64,000 bases of DNA from Hyphomicrobium sp. MC1 (GCF_000253295.1 NC_015717.1:3596001-3660000); one strand, 5' to 3'; shown: positions 1-9,693, counted from the stretch's first letter. Numbers and translations are program-made. Notes: generated from the letters alone by a model not told the origin.

Positions 1-1581
1 CCTGTCGAGTTTCGTCGCGAGCGCTTTGGCATCGGCGAGGTTCGGTGTCAGAATTTCGATCGTGTTCGGCGCGGTGTTCGGATCGCGCATCAGGTCATTG
101 AAGGTCGAGACGGATTCGACTTTTTGGCTGCGCAGATTGATCGGATTGAAGTCGAATTCGAGCTTTGCGAGCAGCGGCAATCCAGCCGCCACGCCAACTG
201 CAGTGAGCACAAGAATGATCTTGCGATGCCGGGCCATGAAGCGATCGACCGGCTGCAGCGAGCGGTAGCCGACATCGTGCAACTCACCGGGTGGGTTCAG
301 CACCTCCAGAAGCGCCGGAAGCAGCGTTATGCTGGTTAAAAACGCGACGATCATGCCGCTACCGGCGATGAGACCTAGTTCGGAAACGCCGACGTAATCG
401 GTCGGCAAGAAGGCATAAAATCCAGCGGTTGTGGCCGCGGCAGCGAGCGCCAAGGGCTTGCCCGCATTGCGTCCGGCCGCGACGAGTGAATCCCGAAGCC
501 CTTGTCGGCTGAAGCGTTCGTGCCGATAGCGCACGGCATACTGGATGCCGAAATCCACACCGATGCCGACGAACAAGACCGCAAAAGCAACGGAGATGAG
601 ATTGAGCGCGCCGACGAGATAGAGACCGAGCGCTGCCGTGATCGCGAGGCCGGAAAATAGACCGACAAGCACGGCAAAGATGATCTTGCCGGATCGCAGC
701 GCCAGCCAAAGAATGACCAGCACAGCAGCAATGGTAAGCGTAGTATTGAGTGCTGCGCCTTCCGCGACCGTGCCGAACTCCTCATCCGCCATTGGGACTG
801 AGCCGGTGAGACGGACCCGAACGCCATTCTCAGGGGTCAACCCCAGCTGTTTGGCCGTCGCGCGAATGAGAACGGTCGCTTCGGCACCGGGTTCGAGATC
901 GGAATAATTCAAAACCGGTTTTACTTCGAGAAAGCGACGTAGCTCCGACGGGCTCGGCGCGCCGCCAGTCAGCAACTGCCCCCATGAAAAGTACGTCGGC
1001 TTGCCGGCCAGCATGCCGTCCATGGCATTGGCCATCACACCCAAAGGCTTCTCGAAATCGATCCACTTCGCCCGATCTTCTTTGATGCCGAGCGGGACGA
1101 GCGCCAATGCTTTCGCCAAGCCATTGAGGGTCGGATCAGCCGATAGCGTGCCGAGCACCGGCTGTGCCTTGATGAGGCCTGCCGTAATGTCTTGTACCTC
1201 GGGCAGCGACAGATAGAGCAAGCCGTTCTTGTCGAAGAACGGTCCGCCATCGCGTCGGCGCACGATCTGGAACGGGTCTGGTTTTGATTTGCTGAGAGCG
1301 GCTGCGAGCTCGGCGGCGGCGCTCTCTGTCAGCTCCGGCGTTTTACCGTCGATGACTATATCGATCGTGTCGGTGTGCTGGGAAAACGCAGCGTCGAACT
1401 GGCGTTCGCGCTTACGCCAATCAAGCTCCGGCGAAATCAGCTGACTCGTGTCGGTGGTAATCGCAAAATTATTGACGACGTAATAAATCGCGCCCGCAGA
1501 GACAGCGAGGCCAAGCAAAATCGTCAGCCATGACAGCCGCACCGAGGCTGCAACAATGCCGGCAACGACGCGCTCGATCAT
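1..1581 (-). CDS. hpnN: HpnN, hopanoid RND-type transporter (partial, C-terminus outside window)
   Basis: An RND-superfamily inner-membrane protein that in hopanoid producers moves hopanoids to the outer membrane. Reading leftwards gives 527 in-frame residues to the window edge with no stop. The order is an N-terminal membrane segment (about residues 14-35), a periplasmic domain opening with TDTSQLISPELDWRKRE, typical of HpnN, then a cluster of membrane helices from about residue 270 to 410 containing GIGVDFGIQYAVRYRHER, and the start of the second periplasmic domain. The start MIERVVAGIV matches the usual HpnN N-terminus; an in-frame ATG ten codons upstream (at 1611) is possible. No strong ribosome site is seen for either. 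Neighbours ispH and hpnH support the assignment. Confidence 0.9.
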   Translation of the reverse strand, partial: MIERVVAGIVAASVRLSWLTILLGLAVSAGAIYYVVNNFAITTDTSQLISPELDWRKRERQFDAAFSQHTDTIDIVIDGKTPELTESAAAELAAALSKSKPDPFQIVRRRDGGPFFDKNGLLYLSLPEVQDITAGLIKAQPVLGTLSADPTLNGLAKALALVPLGIKEDRAKWIDFEKPLGVMANAMDGMLAGKPTYFSWGQLLTGGAPSPSELRRFLEVKPVLNYSDLEPGAEATVLIRATAKQLGLTPENGVRVRLTGSVPMADEEFGTVAEGAALNTTLTIAAVLVILWLALRSGKIIFAVLVGLFSGLAITAALGLYLVGALNLISVAFAVLFVGIGVDFGIQYAVRYRHERFSRQGLRDSLVAAGRNAGKPLALAAAATTAGFYAFLPTDYVGVSELGLIAGSGMIVAFLTSITLLPALLEVLNPPGELHDVGYRSLQPVDRFMARHRKIILVLTAVGVAAGLPLLAKLEFDFNPINLRSQKVESVSTFNDLMRDPNTAPNTIEILTPNLADAKALATKLDR

Positions 1582-1932
1582 GCTTCGAGCACCGTCACGT
1601 TTGGGCGGCATTGCGGAGTGTCGTGTTTGGCCATTCTGCGGCGACTCTTCCTGTTCGTAAGCAAAGGGCATCCCTCCCAACCACTGCACTCCGGACGGCC
1701 GTCATGTCGAGCCGCTAGGGGGAGGAGCATGCGATCTGTGTTGCTTTTGAGACACGTCATACCGCCAGCGTGAATGGCGCGACGCTGGCTTTGCTGCCCC
1801 GCACAGCGTTCGCGCGTAAGGTCAGAGATATTCAAGGGTGGGCACGTCAAAGCTATCAGTCTTTGACGTACGGATTTAAGGCTGAAGCCCGCAACGGCGA
1901 TGCCCGGTTGGCAGAAAACGGGGGGTTTCTGC
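1582..1932. other. Intergenic region between hpnN and ispH
   Basis: About 350 bases between the divergent starts of hpnN and ispH. It must hold the promoters of both genes. I see no convincing reading frame, tandem repeat or strong hairpin. Short overlapping frames here have no recognisable protein character. Confidence 0.6.
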
Positions 1933-2862
1933 ATGAAAGTGATTCTGGCACAGCCCCGGGGATTTTGCGCAGGCGTCGTTCGTGCGATCGACACCGTCGA
2001 GCGCGCACTTGCTCATCGTGATGGGCCTGTCTATGTGCGCCACGAAATCGTCCACAACCGGCACGTCGTCGAAGATCTGAAAGCCAAGGGCGCCCGTTTT
2101 GTTGAGGACCTAGCGGACGTGCCGAACGGCTCCGTCACGATCTTCAGTGCGCACGGCGTTTCCCATTCCGTCGAGGACGAGGCGCGCCTTCGCCGTCTCA
2201 ATGTCGTCGATGCGACCTGCCCCCTCGTCTCGAAGGTCCATAAGCAGGGCCAGCGCTATTCGTCACTGGGCAGAACGATCATCCTGATCGGGCATGCTGG
2301 GCACGTCGAGATCGAAGGGACATTGGGGCGCATCTCCGGTCCCGTTTACCTTGTGGAAAACGGCGAGGATGTCGCGAAACTCGATATTCCGGATGATACC
2401 CCCGTCGCCTACATCACCCAGACGACGCTCAGCGTCGATGATACCCGGTCGACGATCGAGGCCGTCAAAAAGCGGTTCACGGACGTAATTGGGCCGGAAA
2501 CGCGTGACATCTGCTATGCCACGCAAAATCGGCAGACGGCAGTGCGGGACCTTTGCCGGCATGTCGAGCTTTTGCTGGTGGTCGGAGCGAGCAACAGCTC
2601 GAACTCGAACCGCCTGAGGGAAATCGGGTCGGAATGTGGGGTTCCAAGTTATCTCGTCGCCGACGGCAGCAAAGTCGATTTGGCTTGGCTCGCCGGAGTT
2701 GCGACGGTCGGCGTAACTGCGGGTGCCTCGGCGCCCGACGTCCTTGTCCAGGACGTATTAGCTGCGATAGGTAAGGCGGGGCCAATCGAAATCGAGACGC
2801 TTGACGGCGTCGAAGAAAAGATAACCTTCCGCCTGCCGCCTGAATTGCTCGAAGCATCATGA
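1933..2862 (+). CDS. ispH: 4-hydroxy-3-methylbut-2-enyl diphosphate reductase
   Basis: Last enzyme of the MEP isoprenoid pathway, an iron-sulfur protein that reduces HMBPP to IPP and DMAPP. The 310-residue product has the full family pattern: GFCAGV with the first cluster cysteine near residue 12, HEIVHN, FSAHGVS, ATCPLV with the second cysteine near residue 97, TQTT, and ICYATQNRQ with the third cysteine near residue 198, followed by the SSNS substrate loop. The start was taken at MKVILAQPRG, where family members begin, rather than at an in-frame ATG eleven codons upstream; a G-rich stretch lies just before it. Its place between hpnN and hpnH suggests that it feeds precursor to squalene and hopanoid synthesis. 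Confidence 0.95.
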   Translation: MKVILAQPRGFCAGVVRAIDTVERALAHRDGPVYVRHEIVHNRHVVEDLKAKGARFVEDLADVPNGSVTIFSAHGVSHSVEDEARLRRLNVVDATCPLVSKVHKQGQRYSSLGRTIILIGHAGHVEIEGTLGRISGPVYLVENGEDVAKLDIPDDTPVAYITQTTLSVDDTRSTIEAVKKRFTDVIGPETRDICYATQNRQTAVRDLCRHVELLLVVGASNSSNSNRLREIGSECGVPSYLVADGSKVDLAWLAGVATVGVTAGASAPDVLVQDVLAAIGKAGPIEIETLDGVEEKITFRLPPELLEAS

Positions 2863-2908
2863 CGGGTACTCATGTTGCCGTGAGCACCACTAGAAGGAGC
2901 CCGTTGGG

Positions 2909-4057
2909 GTGGGAATTCCATTAAACCAAGCTTTGTCTGTGGGTGCCTACGTCATCGGACAGCACCTCAGGGGGAACAAACGCTATCCGCTCGTGCTGAT
3001 GCTCGAGCCGCTCTTTCGCTGCAACCTCGCGTGCGCGGGCTGCGGCAAGATCGATTATCCCGACAAGATTTTGAACCAGCGCATTTCCGTCGCCGATGCT
3101 TTGCATTCGATGGACGAATGCGGCGCGCCGGTCGTCGTGCTGGCTGGCGGCGAACCATTGCTGCACAAAGAGCTGCCGGAGATCGTCGAGGGTGCACTCA
3201 AGAAAGGCAAGTTCGTCACGGTGTGCACGAACGCGCTGCTGCTTGAGAAAAAAATTCATCTCTACAAGCCGCACAAGAATTTCAACTGGTCGATCCATCT
3301 CGACGGCGACAAGGAGATGCATGACCGTTCCGTTTGCCAAAAGGGCGTCTATGATCGCGCTGTGGAAGCGATCAAGGTTGCCAAGGCAAAAGGCTTCCGC
3401 GTCAACATCAACACGACGCTGTTCAGCGATGCCAAGGCCGAGCAGGTCGCGAAGTTCCTCGACGAGATGAAGAAGCTCGATATCGGCGGTGTCACGATTT
3501 CGCCCGGCTATGCCTACGAGCGCGCCCCCGATCAGCAGCACTTCCTCAACCGCACGAAGACGAAGCAGCTGTTCCGCGACATCTTCAAGCTCGGCAAGGG
3601 CGGACGGGCCTGGCCGTTCTTCCAGTCGGCGCTGTTCCTCGACTTCCTGGCCGGCAACCAGACTTACAATTGCACGCCGTGGGGCAACCCGACGCGTACC
3701 GTGTTCGGCTGGCAGAAGCCCTGCTATCTGCTCGGCGAAGGTTATACGAAAACCTTCAAGGAGCTGATGGAAAGCACGGACTGGGACAAGTACGGCACCG
3801 GCAACTACGAGAAGTGCGCCGACTGCATGGTGCATTCGGGCTTTGAAGCAACTGCGGTCATGGATGCCGTCAAGAAGCCGTGGAAGATCGCGGCGGTTGC
3901 GCTTCGCGGCGTCAAGACGGACGGTCCGATGGCGCCCGAAATCGCACTCGACAAGCAGCGTCCGGCTGAGTTCGTGTTCTCACGGCATGTCGAGAACAAG
4001 TTAGCTGAGATCAGCGCAGCCGAGGCCCGGGCCCAGAAGCCGGTGGCAGCGGAGTAA
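2909..4057 (+). CDS. hpnH: HpnH, hopanoid radical SAM enzyme (adenosylhopane synthesis)
   Basis: Radical SAM protein that joins the 5'-deoxyadenosyl group to diploptene to make adenosylhopane, the first C35 hopanoid. The 382 residues begin MGIPLNQALSVGAY and carry the CX3CX2C cluster motif at C38, C42 and C45 (CNLACAGC), then the GGEPLLH SAM-binding loop. A cysteine-rich C-terminal part (YEKCADCMVHSG) is typical of the HpnH type. The start is GTG at 2909, with AGAAGGAG about ten bases upstream. The gene is 46 bases after ispH and probably co-transcribed. Its 3' end overlaps the convergent hpnG by 57 bases. Confidence 0.95.
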   Translation: MGIPLNQALSVGAYVIGQHLRGNKRYPLVLMLEPLFRCNLACAGCGKIDYPDKILNQRISVADALHSMDECGAPVVVLAGGEPLLHKELPEIVEGALKKGKFVTVCTNALLLEKKIHLYKPHKNFNWSIHLDGDKEMHDRSVCQKGVYDRAVEAIKVAKAKGFRVNINTTLFSDAKAEQVAKFLDEMKKLDIGGVTISPGYAYERAPDQQHFLNRTKTKQLFRDIFKLGKGGRAWPFFQSALFLDFLAGNQTYNCTPWGNPTRTVFGWQKPCYLLGEGYTKTFKELMESTDWDKYGTGNYEKCADCMVHSGFEATAVMDAVKKPWKIAAVALRGVKTDGPMAPEIALDKQRPAEFVFSRHVENKLAEISAAEARAQKPVAAE

Positions 4058-4684
4058 GCTCTTCATCGCGCGACGCGTCGCGCCGGCTATGCGGATGATG
4101 TCCCATAGCTGGCTCGGTTGCGTCGCGAGCGATTTTAAAACGGCCGTAATGTTCGGCGACCCGTCCGGATTGAGACCGTTGACGGCTGCGGGTGGCAGGC
4201 TCAGCGTCGACGGGTCGGCTATCACTCGCAGGACCGCAAACGGTAGTCCTCTCTCGGCCGCCATCTGCGCCACGACGTGACTTTCCATATCGGCCGCAAA
4301 GGCACCAGATTTGAGATAGATCGCGTGCTTCTCGTCGCGATTGGCGATGATCGTGCTCGAACCTGTAACCGGACCGCTTTCGGCGTTCGGTAGAGCCTCG
4401 AACAGCCGATCGCTCCAGCGCGCGTCTGCTGGATATATCCTGCCGCTACTGTGCAGTACCGACGTGCCGACGATGATTGTGCCGGGCTTCAGTCCGGGCC
4501 GGAGCCCGCCCGCTATGCCAAAGCTGATAAGGCCGCGCGTGCTTTCCGTCAGTCCTTCTTGAAGTAGCGTTGCGAGGCGGTCTTCGCGGCCACCACCGAT
4601 AACGGCTTTCACGTGTCCCGGCCGCTCAGCGATGCGCGCCTCGGCCTTCAACCCCGTTGCGGCGATGACGAAGCCTAGAGCCAC
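4001..4684 (-). CDS. hpnG: HpnG, adenosylhopane nucleosidase/phosphorylase
   Basis: Member of the purine nucleoside phosphorylase fold that removes adenine from adenosylhopane on the way to ribosylhopane and bacteriohopanetetrol. The 227-residue protein has FGIAGGL near residue 55 and the family's ADMESH motif (GAFAADMESHVVAQMA). It starts with GTG at 4684, one base after the shc stop codon, so translation is probably coupled to shc. The last nineteen codons lie antisense to the end of hpnH. HpnG acts directly after HpnH, so these two convergent genes encode consecutive steps. Confidence 0.9.
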   Translation of the reverse strand: MALGFVIAATGLKAEARIAERPGHVKAVIGGGREDRLATLLQEGLTESTRGLISFGIAGGLRPGLKPGTIIVGTSVLHSSGRIYPADARWSDRLFEALPNAESGPVTGSSTIIANRDEKHAIYLKSGAFAADMESHVVAQMAAERGLPFAVLRVIADPSTLSLPPAAVNGLNPDGSPNITAVLKSLATQPSQLWDIIRIAGATRRAMKSLLRCHRLLGPGLGCADLS

Positions 4685-4685
4685 C

Positions 4686-6686
4686 TTACATCCCGACGAG
4701 CACGGCCTTGGTATTCGAGGCCTTCAGGTTACGGTAGCGTGCGAGTGCCCACATCGGGAAGAACTTCGAATAGCCGTGATAGCGGAGATAGAAGACGCGG
4801 GGAAAGCCTGTCGCCGTAAAACGCTTCTCATTCCAGAAGCCGTCCGAGGCCTGAGTCGACGTGAGATAGGCGATGCCTTTTTTCACGGCCGGGTTGTCGA
4901 TCTCGCCGGCGGCCATCAGACCCATCAGCGCCCAGGCAGTTTGAGACGCGGTGCTAGGCGCCGCTTCGTAACCGCGATAATCGAGCGTGTAGCTTTCGCT
5001 GTCTTCGCCCCAGCCGCCGTCCTTGTTCTGAATAGCGAGCAGCCAATCAACGGCCTTGCGCACGACGCTCGAAGACGGCTCGACACCGGCAACGTTGAGC
5101 GCACACAGCACTGACCACGTGCCGTAGATATAGTTCATACCCCAGCGGCCGTACCAGCTGCCGTCCTTTTCCTGGGTGCGCTTGAGATACGCGATGCCCC
5201 TATCGAGTTCGTAGCTGTTCCCGGGACGGTCACCGAGCTGTGCCAGCATGGAGAGGCAGCGCGCGGTGACGTCTGCCGTCGGCGGATCGAGCAGCGCGCC
5301 GTGATCCGAAAAGGGGATCTGGTTCAGATATTCGTAGGTGTTATCGGCATCGAATGCGCCCCAGCCGCCATTCTTGCTCTGCATGCCGACGATCCACTCG
5401 CGGGCGCGCGAAATGGCTTCGCGATACGTCGTGTCAGGCTGCTGGGTACGCCCCAGCGTGCGGTCCATCGCCATCGCGACGACGGCGGTATCGTCGGTGT
5501 CGGGGTAGTGCGGGTTTGCATATTGGAAGGCCCAGCCGCCGGGACGGACGTTCGGACGCGTCGCGGCCCAGTCGCCCACGGTGTCGAGTACCTGCAACGG
5601 CTTCAACCACTGCAACGCGCGGTCGGAGGCAGCCTCGGTTTCAGCGTCCCCGACTTCCATCAGAGCATGGGCCGACAGCGCCGTATCCCAAACCGGCGAG
5701 AGGCATGGCTGGCAGTAGGCTTCGTCGTCGTTGACGGTAACAAGCTTTTCGATCGAGCCGCGCGCGGTCTGATAGTTCGGATGATCCTTGGAATAACCAA
5801 GCGCGTCGTAAACGAGCAGAGCGTTGACCATCGCCGGGAAGATCGCGCCGAGCCCATCCTCACCGTTCAAACGCTCATCGACAAACGCGACAGCCTTATC
5901 GATGGACTTCTTGCGCAGCGACTTCGGGAAGTGTGGTTCGGTGAAGCGCAAGACGCGGTCGATGGCGCCGAAGATTTCGGACCACGGCGATTTCTGATGC
6001 GGCCCCTTTGGCCAGACCTTCACCTCGTCCGGCGGAATGGTGAAAAGCTCGGCGATGCCGACGCCAAGCGGATTGCGCGCTTGTGGCTTCAGGGCGTTCA
6101 AGACCGTCAGCGGAACGACGACGGTGCGCGCCCAATAGGAAATCTTGTCGAGGTGAAACGGAAACCAGCGCGGCAGCACCATGATCTCGACCGGCATCAC
6201 CGGGACGCCTGTCCACGGAATGACCGCGAAAAGAGCGAGCAGGTTGCGCGTAAAGACGTTGCTGTGTGAGGCGCCGCCTTGCGACAGTATCCAGCCGCGC
6301 GCCTTCTTCATGTACGGCTCGTCGATGCCGACGCCGATCATCTTCAGAGCGAAGTAAGCCTTGACGCTGGCACTGATGTTGGACGCACCGTCGTGAACCA
6401 GCGGCCAGCCGCCGTCCTCCGACTGGATGCGGCGAAGATAGTTGGCGATCTTGCCTTCGAGTACGGCATCGACCGGCTCAGCAAGATAATGGCGCATCAG
6501 AACGTATTCGGCGGGAATCGTCGCGTCGGCTTCAAGCTCGAAGACGAAATGGCCGTCATCGCGCTGAAGCGCAAGGAGAGCATTTTTCGCCGCCGCGATC
6601 GCGCCTTCGATCTCTGACGGCGTCAACTCACGTGCCGTGATCTCAGACGCCAAGCGCGTGGATTGCGATGTGGATTCGAAAGTCAT
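4686..6686 (-). CDS. shc: Squalene-hopene cyclase
   Basis: Class II triterpene cyclase, a monotopic membrane enzyme that cyclises squalene to hopene and hopanol. At 666 residues it has the usual family length. The protonating DXDD motif is D396-T-D-D399, and many QW repeats are visible (QSEDGGW, QSKNGGWGAFD, QEKDGSWYGRWG, QNKDGGWGED, QASDGFWNE). The ending FPRVFYLRYHGYSKFFP is characteristic. A GGAGAG ribosome site precedes the ATG at 6686. It is the sixth gene of the hpnA-G operon, 30 bases after hpnE, and is also called hpnF. Confidence 0.97.
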   Translation of the reverse strand: MTFESTSQSTRLASEITARELTPSEIEGAIAAAKNALLALQRDDGHFVFELEADATIPAEYVLMRHYLAEPVDAVLEGKIANYLRRIQSEDGGWPLVHDGASNISASVKAYFALKMIGVGIDEPYMKKARGWILSQGGASHSNVFTRNLLALFAVIPWTGVPVMPVEIMVLPRWFPFHLDKISYWARTVVVPLTVLNALKPQARNPLGVGIAELFTIPPDEVKVWPKGPHQKSPWSEIFGAIDRVLRFTEPHFPKSLRKKSIDKAVAFVDERLNGEDGLGAIFPAMVNALLVYDALGYSKDHPNYQTARGSIEKLVTVNDDEAYCQPCLSPVWDTALSAHALMEVGDAETEAASDRALQWLKPLQVLDTVGDWAATRPNVRPGGWAFQYANPHYPDTDDTAVVAMAMDRTLGRTQQPDTTYREAISRAREWIVGMQSKNGGWGAFDADNTYEYLNQIPFSDHGALLDPPTADVTARCLSMLAQLGDRPGNSYELDRGIAYLKRTQEKDGSWYGRWGMNYIYGTWSVLCALNVAGVEPSSSVVRKAVDWLLAIQNKDGGWGEDSESYTLDYRGYEAAPSTASQTAWALMGLMAAGEIDNPAVKKGIAYLTSTQASDGFWNEKRFTATGFPRVFYLRYHGYSKFFPMWALARYRNLKASNTKAVLVGM

Positions 6687-6716
6687 TTCGGGCTCTCCAG
6701 AAGTCCGAGCGTCGTA

Positions 6717-7970
6717 TCAGAGTTGTGTCGCCATCGCCAGTTTGGCAGCGGTTTCGCCTGACCTTATCGCGCCCTCAATTGTCGCGGGAAGGCCGGTGGC
6801 GGTCCAATCTCCGGCAAGAAAAAGGTTTTTCCAGTGCGTTTGCGCGCGAGGTCGCAGGGCGTTCTCGTCCGGCGTTGCCGCAAACGTCGCACGGCGTTCC
6901 TTGACGATCTGCCATCGCGGAAGGTCAGCGTCGATCCCGGCGATTGTCGCAACCTCGGACCAGATGCGGCGGGCGAGTGGCTCGCGCTCGGCTTCGTTGA
7001 AGCGATCGGCTGAGCTAACCGTTACCGATAGCCTGTCGTTGAAGGCAAACAGCCATTCCGTCGTAGCATTTATGACGCCGGTAATCTTCGGCACGCCTTT
7101 CGGCGATGGATATGCGAAGTGGGCGTTGAAGATCGAACGGTATTTGGTCGGCACGCGCAATTCGGGGACAAGCGTTTTCGCCACCCAGGCCGGTACGGCG
7201 AGGACGATGCGGTCGTCGCGACCAAACTCGACCCGGGCGTCATCGAATTGCAAGGCGCGAGCGCGCGCGTCCTGCCATTCGATGGCGCGAAGAGAATGAT
7301 CGAAGCGTACTTCGCCACCGTCTTTCTCGATGAATGAAATTGCCGGATCGACGAGCGCGGGTCCCAGGCCATTGGCGGCGAACAGCGGACGGCAGGCCTT
7401 GCCGCCGCGCCCGAGCGTTTCGCGAATGACGGCAGCTGCGAGTTGCGCCGACCCTTCCTTAGGATTGCAATTCAACGCCGCAAGCAGTACAGGCTCCATC
7501 AGCCGCTTATAGAGCACCGAGTTCGAGTCGATCTTTTCCGTGACCGTTTCGCATGGTGCGGCCTTCAAGAGGCGGCCGAGACGAAGATAGTCGCTCGCCC
7601 GCGTGTGCGGCACGCGGCGATCCTTGCTGAATATCCACCACGGCACAGGGCCGTCGTTCGGCCGCAGCACCCAGCCGTTTTTGGTAGCGAGGTCGAAGAA
7701 ATGGAATTCGGCGTGCTGCGGCTCATCGAGGAGATGCCTGCCGCCGACTTTGTCGAGAAAGGCAAGCGCGCTGGCGTTTCCCGACAGCAGAAGATGATTG
7801 CCGTTATCGATCGTCATTCCGAGCGCCGGCTCGAAATAGGATCGGCAGCGGCCGCCTGCGTGGCGCGCCAGTTCGTGGACGACGACCTTTTGTCCTTGAC
7901 CGACCAGCGCAACCGCCGCCGAAAGGCCGGCGAGACCGGCCCCGACGATGTGAACGGTGCCGCTCGTCAT
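6717..7970 (-). CDS. hpnE: HpnE, FAD-dependent squalene-forming oxidoreductase
   Basis: Amine-oxidase-fold flavoprotein that turns hydroxysqualene into squalene, the last step of the HpnC-HpnD-HpnE route. The 417 residues open with the dinucleotide-binding GAGLAG at positions 10-15, then GGRCRSYF and NGNHLLLSGN as in the family. The C-terminal part carries FLAGDWTATGLPATIEGA, the FAD-binding end common to carotenoid desaturase-like enzymes. The ATG directly abuts the stop of hpnD without a gap, so the two are probably translationally coupled. Confidence 0.93.
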   Translation of the reverse strand: MTSGTVHIVGAGLAGLSAAVALVGQGQKVVVHELARHAGGRCRSYFEPALGMTIDNGNHLLLSGNASALAFLDKVGGRHLLDEPQHAEFHFFDLATKNGWVLRPNDGPVPWWIFSKDRRVPHTRASDYLRLGRLLKAAPCETVTEKIDSNSVLYKRLMEPVLLAALNCNPKEGSAQLAAAVIRETLGRGGKACRPLFAANGLGPALVDPAISFIEKDGGEVRFDHSLRAIEWQDARARALQFDDARVEFGRDDRIVLAVPAWVAKTLVPELRVPTKYRSIFNAHFAYPSPKGVPKITGVINATTEWLFAFNDRLSVTVSSADRFNEAEREPLARRIWSEVATIAGIDADLPRWQIVKERRATFAATPDENALRPRAQTHWKNLFLAGDWTATGLPATIEGAIRSGETAAKLAMATQL

Positions 7971-8813
7971 TCAGAAGATGCCGTCACGCAGAACCGCCCA
8001 GATGACTGTGCGCTTCGAACGACGCACGTCCACGCGCGGCGCTTTCCAGCCACGGGCGATCAGCTTTTCGAGAATGCCGCGATAGACCGTCGCCATCATG
8101 CGCGGCGACCGCACAGCGCGACGCGGCGCGGCGGCCATGATCGCTTCGGAGCGATCGTAGTATTTCCGTGTGATCTCGGCGATGCCGCGACAGACACGAT
8201 CCAATGCCGGATTGGCAAGAATGGCGTCAATCGATGTGTCGTCGATGCCGGCATCACGCAGCGCTTCCTTGGGCAAATAGAGGCGGCCCATCGCGGCGTC
8301 TTCGTCGATGTCGCGCAGAATGTTCGTCAACTGCAGAGCACGGCCGAGATTGTGCGACAGCTCGATTCCCGGCTTCTCATCCATGCCGAAAATGCGCACA
8401 GACAGACGTCCGACCGCAGAGGCGGCGCGATCGCAATAGAGATCGAGAACTTTCCATTCCGGCGCGCATAGATCGCGGAGGATGTCCATCTCCATGCCGT
8501 CAATGACGGCGATGAAATCGTCCATCAGAAGACCATACTGCCGAATCGGCAGGAGCAGATCGCGCGTGCGCGGCGTCGTGCGGCCGGTTGCGTACAATTG
8601 CTCAATATCGGTGCGATAGCGTTCGAGGTCGGCGTGGCGCACCTCGCGCGAGCCGTCGTTGTCGGCGACGTCATCGACCGCCCGGCAAAAGGCGTAGACG
8701 TGATACATCGCATCCCGTTGCGAGCGCGGGAGCACCCGCATCGCGGCATAGAATGAGCTGCTCGCCGCTGCCGGAACGTCTTCGACACTCAAGGTATCAA
8801 CTTCAGCGCTCAT
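7971..8813 (-). CDS. hpnD: HpnD, presqualene diphosphate synthase
   Basis: Trans-isoprenyl diphosphate synthase of the squalene/phytoene synthase fold that condenses two farnesyl diphosphates to presqualene diphosphate. The 280 residues carry the first aspartate-rich motif DDVAD at 47-51 and the second in LRDIDEDAAMGRLYLP. It overlaps hpnC by 11 bases and abuts hpnE. Pairing with HpnC and HpnE is the usual bacterial three-enzyme replacement for eukaryotic squalene synthase. Confidence 0.94.
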   Translation of the reverse strand: MSAEVDTLSVEDVPAAASSSFYAAMRVLPRSQRDAMYHVYAFCRAVDDVADNDGSREVRHADLERYRTDIEQLYATGRTTPRTRDLLLPIRQYGLLMDDFIAVIDGMEMDILRDLCAPEWKVLDLYCDRAASAVGRLSVRIFGMDEKPGIELSHNLGRALQLTNILRDIDEDAAMGRLYLPKEALRDAGIDDTSIDAILANPALDRVCRGIAEITRKYYDRSEAIMAAAPRRAVRSPRMMATVYRGILEKLIARGWKAPRVDVRRSKRTVIWAVLRDGIF

Positions 8814-9693
8814 GCGGCATCATCCCCGTCGACTTCGAAAACGCGAAACGTGCAAGAGCCCGGCTCGCGACCGTAGCAGCTGTGGCGCGTGAAGCGACCA
8901 TCGCCGCCTGCAATTTTGACAGATGCACGCGCTCCGACAATGGATCGCGCGTTTTCAAAATGGCAATCAGCTTGCGCGCGAGTTCAACAATGACAGACGT
9001 CTCGGCGGCAAGACGAAGATCGGAAACGCCCGGCGGAAGCAACGTGGCATCGGGCATCAGCGTCTCGGTTCGCTCGGCCAGAGCGTGGATACACGCCAGA
9101 AGCGCGGGAGATGCCTGCGGTTCCGCCAACGCTTCGACACCGCTGCCATGCGCGGCGAGATCCACTCGCGGAATGTAGACGCGGTCGATATTGCGATAGT
9201 CCTTCGCGCAGTCCTGCAGATGATTGATGATCTGCAGTGCCGCGCACAACGCGTCCGATGCCGGCCACGTCGACTTGGACTCGCCGTGGACATCGAGCAC
9301 GAAGCGGCCGACCGGCATCGCCGAATAGCGGCAATAATCGAGAAGTTCTTCCCACGTCTCGTAGCGGAGCTTCGTGACGTCCTGGCGGAAGGCTTTCAAA
9401 AGATCGAGCGCATGCTGCGAGCTGAGGTTTCGAAGCTGCAGCTGCTCGCGCAGCGCGATCGCATCCGTTGCAGCATCGGAACGACCGAGTAGCGTGTCTT
9501 CAAGTGCATCAAGGATCGAAAGCTTCGATTGCGGATCGAGTGTCGGATGGTCGGCGGCGTCGTCAGCGGCGCGAGCAAAACGGTAGAACGCCAGAATCGG
9601 CGCGCGATGGCGCGCAGCGACGATACGCGAAGCGACGGGAAAGTTCTCGTCACCCTCCGACTTGCCGGATTTGTACTTCGTATCGACTGTCAT
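8803..9693 (-). CDS. hpnC: HpnC, hydroxysqualene synthase
   Basis: Second squalene/phytoene synthase-fold enzyme of the locus; it converts presqualene diphosphate to hydroxysqualene. The 296-residue product begins MTVDTKYKSGKSEGDENFPV and has DDAAD at residues 44-48 and the degenerate second motif in NHLQDCAKDYRNIDRVYIP, the signature that separates HpnC from HpnD. The frame is open for 42 codons further upstream, but the ATG at 9693 overlaps the hpnB stop as ATGA, and the upstream part looks nothing like the family, so 9693 was chosen. Confidence 0.93.
   Translation of the reverse strand: MTVDTKYKSGKSEGDENFPVASRIVAARHRAPILAFYRFARAADDAADHPTLDPQSKLSILDALEDTLLGRSDAATDAIALREQLQLRNLSSQHALDLLKAFRQDVTKLRYETWEELLDYCRYSAMPVGRFVLDVHGESKSTWPASDALCAALQIINHLQDCAKDYRNIDRVYIPRVDLAAHGSGVEALAEPQASPALLACIHALAERTETLMPDATLLPPGVSDLRLAAETSVIVELARKLIAILKTRDPLSERVHLSKLQAAMVASRATAATVASRALARFAFSKSTGMMPHER

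Noticed and set aside
2921..3835. 304-codon open frame antisense to hpnH
   Set aside because: It lies wholly inside hpnH, has no domain character and reflects GC-rich codon bias on the opposite strand.
5301..6269. 322-codon open frame antisense to shc
   Set aside because: Composition rich in Arg, His and Asp without motifs; shadow of squalene-hopene cyclase.
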